Positions 1-5,432 of a stretch of 36,422 nt of DNA are shown here, piece after piece. Position numbers and translations under genes: made by a program. Below the pieces are notes generated by a model, which saw only the letters and a list, made by a program, of their open reading frames with translations, was not told the origin of the DNA and ran no database searches. The stretch comes from a virus. Numbering within the stretch: position 1 is the stretch's first letter; every line of letters starts with the position of its first letter. The DNA is taken from IMG/VR virus record IMGVR_UViG_3300030108_003529, positions 2,085 to 38,506 of that record. The stretch is one strand, 5' to 3'.

Positions 1-1
1 G

Positions 2-961
2 ATTATCGAGACTGCTCGTAGGCGGTTTATCGTTAGGCTCTGTCACTCCGTTATTGCGAGTGATGAAGAGAACGAGCCTTTCTCTGAGATTCTAAAACTC
101 ACTACGAACATCTCTACAGTCTCTACATGGGCACCAGAGGGGCGCTCAGAGCCTCGTTTGGCGCACGAGATTACTAAAGACTACTTAGACGACTTAGAGG
201 CGCAGAGACTGGGCCTTAAGACGAACACGCTGATTCGTTGTGGCGTAGGTGACCTTGATGACATCCTGTACATCAGGCCAGGGCAGATGATCGTAGTAGG
301 TGGTCGCCCGAAGATGGGGAAGACTCACCTGATGATTACGATGCTTCGCAACATTGCGAGGCTTCAGGACAAGCCGACGCTCTTTGTGTCTGCTGAGATG
401 AGCGAGATGCAGGTCGGAGAGCGCATTGCGACCTCTGAGAGAAGCCTGGGGATGAGCGCACAGGACGTAGCCTCTGTTAAGGAGGCCATTGTCAACGAGT
501 GGAAGGACGTTCCTATCTACTTCGATGACAAGCCTAAGAGCTTAGGTGCTGCACTTATGTCTATTAGGACGCAGAAGCAGAAGATGAACATCTGCGCTGC
601 TGCTGTTGACTACCTCCAGCTACTTAAGCTGCCGCAGGCATCGAGTAGAGAGAGGCAGGTTGCTGAGGCTTCTAGTGCGTTTAAGCGTCTTTCTATGGAG
701 CTTGGCATTCCTATCTTCGTTGTTGCTCAGCTCAACAGAAGCTGCGAGTTCCGAGAAAACAAACGTCCGATTTTGTCTGACCTGAGAGACTCAGGTCAGA
801 TTGAGCAAGACGCTGACGCTGTCATCTTTGTCTACAGGCACAGTGTCTACCATCAAGACTACGAGGGGACTGACGAGGCTGAGGTCATTGTCAGGGCACA
901 GCGCAATGGGCCTACGGGCACTTCTCTTTGCCAGTGGGAGCCCGGTAATGGATGGTTCTAG
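2..961 (+). CDS. replicative DNA helicase, DnaB-type (5'-truncated by window edge)
   Basis: This is the C-terminal part of a hexameric ring helicase that unwinds DNA at the phage replication fork. The frame is open from base 2 with no stop before TAG at 959-961, so the 320-codon piece continues left of the window. An internal TTG at 158 is not the true start, because the 52 codons before it read as a DnaB linker leading into the RecA-like domain. Visible motifs are Walker A GGRPKMGKTH (about residues 100-109 of the visible part), the Walker B-like strand AAAVDYLQL, the sensor strand FVVAQLNRS, the segment RDSGQIEQDADAVIFVYR and the family signature AQRNGPTG near the end. DnaB proteins are usually around 450 residues, so roughly the N-terminal third is missing. 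It is followed by an unknown gene and a RuvC-like resolvase, which fits a replication/recombination module. Confidence 0.93.
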   Translation: MIETARRRFIVRLCHSVIASDEENEPFSEILKLTTNISTVSTWAPEGRSEPRLAHEITKDYLDDLEAQRLGLKTNTLIRCGVGDLDDILYIRPGQMIVVGGRPKMGKTHLMITMLRNIARLQDKPTLFVSAEMSEMQVGERIATSERSLGMSAQDVASVKEAIVNEWKDVPIYFDDKPKSLGAALMSIRTQKQKMNICAAAVDYLQLLKLPQASSRERQVAEASSAFKRLSMELGIPIFVVAQLNRSCEFRENKRPILSDLRDSGQIEQDADAVIFVYRHSVYHQDYEGTDEAEVIVRAQRNGPTGTSLCQWEPGNGWF

Positions 962-971
962 CGAAGGCATC

Positions 972-1418
972 ATGAGCGGCTACATCTCAATCATGTCTAT
1001 GGAGCATGAGTTCAGCGGCTGTACGAACCACATTCCTACAAAAGAAGAGGCTCATGACTTCGCTGTAGACGTGTTTAGGCGCGCTGTAGCGAAGGCTAAT
1101 GGGCATGTAGGCTATGGGCCTAAGGCTGTGGCTGCGTGGGCTTATGTAAGGGCGTGGTACCGGGGCTATATGGATCACTCGGGCTTTTGGTACGAGAGGG
1201 CCGTGGCAGCGGGGGAGGTCGATGATGACTTCCTCACCTCACCAACTCTGAGTAAGGTGAAGAGAAGGTTGGACCTTGAGGAGCGTCTTTGGATCTCAAT
1301 GAAGCGCTGGAAGGCTAAGCACGAGAAGGTGTGGGGAGTCCCTTTGTGGGTCCATATGGACAGCATGGATAAGGAGTGGGAGGAGAGGCAGGCCAGTGAG
1401 AGTCTTTGTGGGGATTGA
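972..1418 (+). CDS. hypothetical protein, 148 aa
   Basis: I do not recognise this protein. The frame is open further upstream inside the helicase gene, but ATG 972, ten bases after the helicase stop, is the sensible start; ATG at 993 is an alternative. The product is soluble, largely helical and rich in Trp and Tyr, with a central WAYVRAWYRGYMDH segment and a charged C-terminal half with several Trp/Lys pairs. There is no membrane segment or cysteine cluster. Its last 23 bases overlap the start of the RuvC-like gene, which suggests translational coupling and a role in the same replication/recombination unit. No function is assigned. Confidence 0.75.
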   Translation: MSGYISIMSMEHEFSGCTNHIPTKEEAHDFAVDVFRRAVAKANGHVGYGPKAVAAWAYVRAWYRGYMDHSGFWYERAVAAGEVDDDFLTSPTLSKVKRRLDLEERLWISMKRWKAKHEKVWGVPLWVHMDSMDKEWEERQASESLCGD

Positions 1419-1896
1419 CCCAGGCATGACAGGAGGTCTTGCTGCCGTAGACGAGGGCGGCAAGCTCCTCTCTGTTATTGCTATCCCCAGGGTTAAGGGG
1501 AGCACAGGGCCTCAGGACTACCACGCGATTAAGTCGTGGTTCGCTGAGATGAAGAAGATGGGGAAGGTAGAGGCTGCTCTAGAGCGAATCTCAGTCAGAC
1601 CAGGGGAGGGGGTCAAGAGCACGCTGACAGCAGGGACAAACTGGGGGTTCCTCAAAGGAATGCTCGTCGCTATCAACGCTAGGTACGTCGAGCCCACTCC
1701 TCAAGCCTGGAAAAAGACGCTGGGTCTCCCTAAACGCTCTGGCAAAGAGCGGAAGCAGGGAAAGGAAGATGCTGTGGTCCTCGCTACTCAACTCTTCCCC
1801 GGCATCGACCTGACACCAGGGCGGAAGAAGATCCCTCATGACGGAATGGCCGATGCTGTTCTCATAGCTGAATACGCAAGAAGGACTCTTAGCTAG
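1396..1896 (+). CDS. RuvC-like Holliday junction resolvase
   Basis: This predicted RNase H-fold endonuclease would cut four-way DNA junctions, resolving branched replication intermediates before packaging. The start is GTG 1396, preceded by an AGGAGAGG ribosome-binding site inside the previous gene. The acidic catalytic set of the RuvC family is visible: Asp8 in GIDPG at the end of the first beta strand, Glu63 in AALERIS, and Asp149/Asp153 in HDGMADAVLIAEYA near the C terminus. At 166 residues it matches the usual RuvC length. TAG at 1894-1896 shares the palindrome CTAG with the stop of the convergent gene, so the two genes overlap tail to tail by four bases. Class is secure from the motifs; cleavage specificity is inferred. 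Confidence 0.9.
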   Translation: MRVFVGIDPGMTGGLAAVDEGGKLLSVIAIPRVKGSTGPQDYHAIKSWFAEMKKMGKVEAALERISVRPGEGVKSTLTAGTNWGFLKGMLVAINARYVEPTPQAWKKTLGLPKRSGKERKQGKEDAVVLATQLFPGIDLTPGRKKIPHDGMADAVLIAEYARRTLS

Positions 1897-2279
1897 CCCT
1901 TCCCCTCCTTCACCGTCAGCCTAACATCTGCATATCCAGACTTAGAGCACTTGAGAAGCCTCTCCTCAAAGGTAAACAGCCTGTACTTAGTCTTGAAGAG
2001 CATGGACAAGGCAGACATCAGAAGCTTTTGCTTCGAGCCCTTGTCTTTGCACTTAGGCGATATGCGTATTGTCGCGTTCACATCTGGGTGAGGCGGCTCC
2101 TCTACACCCAGCACAAAGCAAGCCCCGTCATCAATCCTGCAACCCTCGACTCTCCATCGCGGGTCGTCAAACGGGATGCAGGGAGGGGCTGCTGGGATGT
2201 GGCAATCAGGCTCCATTACGAGCTTCGTAACCACGGGGCTTGTGGCTTGTGCCAGGAGTAGCAGGCCCCAGAAGAACAT
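1893..2279 (-). CDS. predicted exported protein with six cysteines, 128 aa
   Basis: I do not recognise the family. The N terminus FFWGLLLLAQA is a hydrophobic stretch ending in a small-x-small site, as expected of a signal peptide, and there is no lipobox cysteine directly after it. The mature part holds six cysteines (26, 34, 47, 54, 77, 111), an even number that could form three disulfides in the periplasm. A Pro-rich stretch (residues 24-40) and a Lys-rich C terminus are present. Its ATG overlaps the TGA of the upstream gene (TGATG), so it is probably co-translated with the membrane coiled-coil protein 2279-2908 and may be its partner. A spanin-like role is conceivable, but the pair lies far from the lysis genes. 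No function is assigned. Confidence 0.7.
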   Translation of the reverse strand: MFFWGLLLLAQATSPVVTKLVMEPDCHIPAAPPCIPFDDPRWRVEGCRIDDGACFVLGVEEPPHPDVNATIRISPKCKDKGSKQKLLMSALSMLFKTKYRLFTFEERLLKCSKSGYADVRLTVKEGKG

Positions 2280-2908
2280 CAGACCGAAGAGTCGTCCTGT
2301 AGCTCGCGGACAGCCTTCTGGAGTCGCTTCACCTTGCGCTCGATGTCCTCTGAGTCAAAGTCGTCTCCGATAACCAGGAGGCGCTTCTCAATCGACGCGA
2401 CTTTGGCTCTTGTCTCCTCTAGGGAAGACTCGATCTTCGTGTAGACAGCCTGACAGGAAGGTGGGGGCGTAGAGCCAGCGCCAGCGATGTCTCTCTGCAT
2501 CTCAAGCTTCTTAAGCTCAAGCTCATGCTTTTGCTCAGCACGCTCAGAGTAGAAGGACCACGCCTTCTTGCCGCCAAGCACAGCAAGCAACGCAAGGATG
2601 ACGGCTAGGACCGGGGCGTACTCGCCGCCAATCTCAGCCGCTGCGTTGGTTACCTGACTAATCTCCTCCGAGACAACGACCTCAGAGGTGGTCTCTACGT
2701 CTTCTTGCTCTTCCACGGCCTTCTTCCTTTCCCAACGCTTAGCGATGGCGTCTGCCTTCTTTTCGCTAGGGGGCTCGCTGTATATTCTGACGACAGACCC
2801 GCTCTCTAAGTCGCAATTAGACAGGCTATGGGTTTCCCCAGAAAGCCTGACGTTGCTCTCACTAAGGAGTATTGCTCGCTTCCCTCGCTGTACAGAGCAA
2901 TCAGACAC
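2279..2908 (-). CDS. predicted single-pass membrane protein with coiled coils, 209 aa
   Basis: I do not recognise the family. The protein has a polar N-terminal half with a charged Lys/Glu-rich stretch (about 47-72), one hydrophobic segment YAPVLAVILALLAVLGG (about 97-113), then heptad-like helices (about 121-145 and 158-205). The start is GTG 2908; no good Shine-Dalgarno sequence is seen, and the frame upstream is closed only by the TAG that ends the preceding gene, four codons away. Its TGA overlaps the ATG of the exported six-cysteine protein by one base. Topology could resemble an inner-membrane spanin, but the long N-terminal domain before the membrane helix is unlike known i-spanins. 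The start codon is the least certain part. Confidence 0.68.
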   Translation of the reverse strand: MSDCSVQRGKRAILLSESNVRLSGETHSLSNCDLESGSVVRIYSEPPSEKKADAIAKRWERKKAVEEQEDVETTSEVVVSEEISQVTNAAAEIGGEYAPVLAVILALLAVLGGKKAWSFYSERAEQKHELELKKLEMQRDIAGAGSTPPPSCQAVYTKIESSLEETRAKVASIEKRLLVIGDDFDSEDIERKVKRLQKAVRELQDDSSV

Positions 2909-2920
2909 GAGCAGGGGTCG

Positions 2921-3250
2921 CTAGTACATCCCGGACAGGGCGTCTTCCATCTTGCCCGCCATGCGAGCCTTCTTAGCCTTCTTAACAGCCTTCTTCATGG
3001 GCTTAGGCATGGGCATGGGACTAGGCCCTGCACCCACGTTCACCACAATCTTGATTCCAGGCATCTCAGGCTTTTGGTGGCCCATCTTGTCTGCCTTGCC
3101 GATGAGGCCTCGGATTCTGTCAGCCTGACCCTTGTGCTTCTTAGAAGCGGCATCTAGCTCGTCAGAGATCTTCGCAAGCTCTTTGCCGAGACCAGCTTCT
3201 TTCAAAGCCTTCTCGACCTCTTCAACCATGTGCTTTTTGGGCATGTGCAT
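2921..3250 (-). CDS. small basic protein, 109 aa (fifth of the basic-protein cluster)
   Basis: This unrecognised protein has a charged helical N-terminal two-thirds and a Pro/Met/Lys-rich tail with the repeated pattern PMPMPKPMKKAVKKAKKAR. ATG 3250 overlaps the TAA of the preceding 49-residue gene (TAATG), and an AAGGA site lies ten bases upstream; ATG 3244 is a possible second start. The Lys-rich tail could bind nucleic acid. It is the last of five consecutive small basic proteins. It ends with TAG in the same frame as the following membrane-protein gene. Confidence 0.75.
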   Translation of the reverse strand: MHMPKKHMVEEVEKALKEAGLGKELAKISDELDAASKKHKGQADRIRGLIGKADKMGHQKPEMPGIKIVVNVGAGPSPMPMPKPMKKAVKKAKKARMAGKMEDALSGMY

Positions 3251-3399
3251 TAGTATTTCTTCCTTCTTGACTGCGAAGCCTTGATGGCTCGCCCTTGTCG
3301 TTTGGCCTTAGATGAAGCGCCTTTGCCTGTGTAGCATTTGCCGGTAGGCCCGTACTTCTTCCCGGACCTACCGCCAGACTTGCACTTCTTTACAGGCAT
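3250..3399 (-). CDS. very small basic Gly/Lys-rich protein, 49 aa
   Basis: This gene is too short for routine ORF lists, but it is held tightly between its neighbours by TAATG overlaps at both ends: its ATG shares a base with the TAA of the 46-residue gene, and its TAA shares a base with the ATG of the 109-residue gene. The protein begins MPVKKCKSGGRSGKKYGP and ends SRRKKY, with about one third Lys/Arg and many Gly/Ser residues. It shares the motif GGRSGK-Y with the preceding 46-residue protein. Two cysteines (6 and 22) are present. No strong Shine-Dalgarno precedes it, so termination-reinitiation is the likely route of translation. Nucleic-acid binding is inferred from composition only. Confidence 0.72.
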   Translation of the reverse strand: MPVKKCKSGGRSGKKYGPTGKCYTGKGASSKAKRQGRAIKASQSRRKKY

Positions 3400-3539
3400 T
3401 AATACTTGCCGCTTCGGCCACCCGGCTTCAGCTTCTTCTTGGCAGTCTTCATCTTGCTGACAGGCTGTCGCTTGGTGGTGCGCTTCTTCGGCTTAGCCTT
3501 CACACCACTGGGCTTCTTCATCATCTTGTAACCGGGCAT
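3399..3539 (-). CDS. very small basic Lys-rich protein, 46 aa
   Basis: This short gene runs from ATG 3539, three bases after the TAA of the DUF5872-like gene, to a TAA that overlaps the next ATG (TAATG). An AGAGG site lies about six bases before the start. The product begins MPGYKMMKKPSGVKAKPKKR and ends PGGRSGKY; about 40 per cent of residues are Lys or Arg. The C-terminal GGRSGKY matches GGRSGKKY in the following 49-residue protein, which suggests a duplicated or jointly recognised tag. No fold is predicted; it is probably a disordered nucleic-acid-binding peptide. Its tight place in the coupled series is the main support that it is real. Confidence 0.7.
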   Translation of the reverse strand: MPGYKMMKKPSGVKAKPKKRTTKRQPVSKMKTAKKKLKPGGRSGKY

Positions 3540-3542
3540 CTC

Positions 3543-3956
3543 TTACCTCTTCTTCCTTGCGGACTTAACAGCCTTAGCGGCTGCCTTCGTGTTCTTCACA
3601 AACTGCTTGCCAGCCTTCATGCCAGCGCGCTTCTTTCTACTGGTTGCAGCATACTCACTGGACGAAAGCTTTTTAATCGCCTTCTTAGGCATGTAGCGCT
3701 CGCCAGTCTTGAGGCTCGGCTTGCCAGACTTAGTAGTCCACTCCTCTTTGGCCCACTTAGTCAGCGCTCGTTGCGCCTGATTCTTAGCCCCCTTGTAACC
3801 GCCACCCTTAGCCTTGTACTTCTGGGTGACCATCTGGGCCTTTCGAGCACTCCACTGCCCAGGCTTTCCGCCCTTGCTGCCAGCAGTAACCTGCCGCTTG
3901 ATGCGCTGGTATAGAGCTTCGTTGGTTCGGTTAGTCGGTTTCTTCTTAGTAGCCAT
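3543..3956 (-). CDS. basic protein resembling the DUF5872 family, 137 aa
   Basis: The protein is strongly basic and patterned: ALYQRIKRQV near the N terminus, GKPGQWSARKAQMV, repeated YKAKGGGYKG, then ERYMPKKAIKKLSSSEYAATSRKKRAG and a Lys/Ala-rich tail. From memory this arrangement matches DUF5872, a family of unknown function found in phages and large DNA viruses; I could not check this. The frame extends to GTG 3962, but ATG 3956 is chosen because it overlaps the upstream TAA by one base (TAATG) and has AGGTG about nine bases before it. A DNA-binding or DNA-condensing role is inferred from charge, not demonstrated. Confidence 0.85.
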   Translation of the reverse strand: MATKKKPTNRTNEALYQRIKRQVTAGSKGGKPGQWSARKAQMVTQKYKAKGGGYKGAKNQAQRALTKWAKEEWTTKSGKPSLKTGERYMPKKAIKKLSSSEYAATSRKKRAGMKAGKQFVKNTKAAAKAVKSARKKR

Positions 3957-4261
3957 TACCACTTCACCTTGTCTGCCCAGTAGGCTGCTGACATCTTGCC
4001 TTTGGCGATGTTCTTAGCGTGACGAGACTTGAAGCTCTTTCGCTTCATCCTCATCTTGCGACCCTCGCCAGCCTTTGGCTTGCCAGCGGTCTTAGCGCCC
4101 TGCTCGCCAAAGCGAATGGTCTTAATCTTCCCGCCCTCTGTAGCGACCACGACGTGGCTCTTCTTAGGGTGGTTGGGTGTGCGCTTGGGCTTGTTAGCCC
4201 CAGAGACGCCAGCCCTCTTAACTGCTCGCGCAAGCATCTCTCTGTATGATTGCTTTGCCAT
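3956..4261 (-). CDS. conserved small basic phage protein, 101 aa
   Basis: First gene of the coupled minus-strand series. A short helical N terminus is followed by a beta-like stretch SHVVVATEGGKIKTIRFGEQG and a basic helical C terminus ending GKMSAAYWADKVKW. I recall closely similar C termini (FKARHAKNIAKGKMSAAYW-type) in conserved hypothetical proteins of marine podoviruses, which supports an aquatic phage, but the function of that family is unknown to me. An AAGGTG site lies eight bases before ATG 4261. It is divergent from the gene starting at 4308, so the short space between must hold promoters for one or both directions, or transcription must come from elsewhere. Its TAA overlaps the next ATG. 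Confidence 0.86.
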   Translation of the reverse strand: MAKQSYREMLARAVKRAGVSGANKPKRTPNHPKKSHVVVATEGGKIKTIRFGEQGAKTAGKPKAGEGRKMRMKRKSFKSRHAKNIAKGKMSAAYWADKVKW

Positions 4262-4307
4262 GTCGGTACACCTTGTTTACTGTGTCGGCATATTCACCGG
4301 AGTGATG

Positions 4308-4640
4308 ATGTTTGATCCTAGCGAACTTACCGTTAAGCAGGCCAGGGCTCGCCTTTGCGAGCTAGACATTGCTGGCCTTCAGGAGCTTCTGCAAGCAGAG
4401 ATTGACGGCAAGCACCGGACATCCCTCATTGCAGACATTGGCAGGAACATCGACATGATCAAGACTGCTGAAGCCGCTGAGGCTCAGGAAGTCGAGGAAG
4501 AGTCTGTTGATGTTGTTGAGGAGGAGGTCGTTGAGGCGTCTTCTGAGCTTATTATCCCTGAGTTTCAGTGGTTCATCATGAGGCGTCACTCCCGCAAAGA
4601 GTGGGAGCGCCTTCCTTGTGGGAACTACCGCAAGAAGTGA
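4308..4640 (+). CDS. hypothetical acidic helical protein, 110 aa
   Basis: I do not recognise a specific family. Residues about 5-50 (LTVKQARARLCELDIAGLQE and onward to the Ile-rich helix ending near NIDMIK) form two or three predicted helices of a kind common in small phage head-associated or SAP/Rho-N-like modules. A Glu/Val-rich acidic stretch follows, then an aromatic basic tail ending WERLPCGNYRKK. ATG 4308 has GGAG five bases upstream; ATG 4305 is a near alternative, and a longer frame upstream is antisense to the minus-strand genes and rejected. The TGA overlaps the GTG of the next gene. The acidic linker plus basic tail suggests a protein-interaction role near packaging, but this is inference. 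Confidence 0.72.
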   Translation: MFDPSELTVKQARARLCELDIAGLQELLQAEIDGKHRTSLIADIGRNIDMIKTAEAAEAQEVEEESVDVVEEEVVEASSELIIPEFQWFIMRRHSRKEWERLPCGNYRKK

Positions 4641-5008
4641 AGAAGCGATGCACCGGGTGCAGCAAAGAACTTCCTCTTTCCGCCTACCACAAAGACTCTA
4701 GGTCGAAGGATGGTAGGAGGTCTCGCTGCGCGGTCTGTGTGTCTCAGAGGTCAAAAAACGCTTCCCTAAGAGACCCCGTTGATGATGGACTTACTGAGAA
4801 GGAATGCACTCGGTGCAATAAAATCCTTCCCATCGAGAGCTTTGGGATTGCGAGGCGACGGCTAAATGGACGCAACTCCTGGTGCAGAGAGTGCTGCTCA
4901 ACAGCCACAAGAGAGTGGCAGCGCACCCCGCAGGGGCGGCTCAAGCACATCGAGGCGGTCAAGAGGTACAACGAGAAGCGTAGGCGAGAAAAGCTTTCCC
5001 ACAGATGA
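4637..5008 (+). CDS. tandem zinc-ribbon protein, 123 aa
   Basis: The protein carries two Cys4 modules: C5-C8 with C31-C34 and C57-C60 with C83-C86. Both have exactly 22 residues between their CxxC pairs and a shared pattern C-x2-C-x-K-x-LP-x-(S/E)-x-(Y/F), so it is an internal duplication of one zinc ribbon. A basic helical tail follows (VKRYNEKRRREK). GTG 4637 is chosen because it overlaps the upstream TGA and places the first ribbon at the N terminus; a longer frame from 4568 is unlikely. Such ribbons occur in phage HNH/endonuclease VII-type proteins, but I see no nuclease histidines here, so it is called a zinc-binding, probably nucleic-acid-binding protein. The 3' end overlaps the next gene extensively. 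Confidence 0.82.
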   Translation: MKKRCTGCSKELPLSAYHKDSRSKDGRRSRCAVCVSQRSKNASLRDPVDDGLTEKECTRCNKILPIESFGIARRRLNGRNSWCRECCSTATREWQRTPQGRLKHIEAVKRYNEKRRREKLSHR

Positions 5009-5432
5009 AGAGCGCTACGAGTGGGAGATAGAGCAGCGCTTCAAGGCTATGGACAGCCGAGACAGGTGGGTTGCTGCTGACGGGGTTCACACGATAGGAC
5101 CGCCAATCCCTCCTAGCGCGACAGTCTTTCACGGGGAAAGCCCGACCCCAACGTTCAAGCTTGCGACCGACGAGGGCTACATAGCTGTAAGGCCAGCGTG
5201 CGAAATTCTGGGCATATCAAGAAGAGGCATGAGGAGCTTGATTGACAAGCTTATGGTGCTTGATGTCGCGTACGTTGTTTATCCAGGTGTGAAGAAGAAC
5301 AGCCGGTATCACTGCCGGATGATTCACAGGAAGTCTGTGAACGTTCTTAAACGGGATGTGCGTAAGTGGATGAAAGAAGCCAACCGTAATGGCAAGAAAA
5401 CAAAGGCAGCAAACATACGCAGAAGTGGCTGA
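4866..5432 (+). CDS. helix-turn-helix protein, candidate small terminase subunit, up to 188 aa
   Basis: A DNA-binding domain is visible at about residues 105-160: YIAVRPACEILGISRRGMRSLIDKL is a MerR/excisionase-like helix-turn-helix, followed by a Lys/Arg-rich beta-turn region and a basic C-terminal helix. Directly upstream of the large terminase and overlapping it by 44 bases, it is the best candidate for the small terminase that recognises phage DNA. This is a positional inference, since no TerS family motif is seen. The start is uncertain: ATG 4866 gives a 143-base overlap with the zinc-ribbon gene and a low-complexity Ser/Arg/Gly start; ATG 5049 gives a 127-residue product but drops the convincing acidic segment before it. 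Confidence 0.75.
   Translation: MDATPGAESAAQQPQESGSAPRRGGSSTSRRSRGTTRSVGEKSFPTDEERYEWEIEQRFKAMDSRDRWVAADGVHTIGPPIPPSATVFHGESPTPTFKLATDEGYIAVRPACEILGISRRGMRSLIDKLMVLDVAYVVYPGVKKNSRYHCRMIHRKSVNVLKRDVRKWMKEANRNGKKTKAANIRRSG

Noticed and set aside
158-961. Helicase starting at TTG 158
   Set aside because: The same frame is open to the left edge and its upstream codons read as helicase linker, so the gene is truncated by the window.
801-1418. Longer 205-codon form of the gene after the helicase
   Set aside because: The first 57 codons are a shadow of the helicase C terminus; ATG 972 follows the helicase stop.
1893-2908. Calling the membrane/exported pair a spanin pair
   Set aside because: The membrane helix is in the middle of the protein, the exported partner lacks a lipobox and the pair is distant from lysis genes; kept as unknown.
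4029-4304. N-terminal extension of the 4308-4640 gene
   Set aside because: Runs antisense to the conserved 101-residue basic protein; GGAG lies before ATG 4308.
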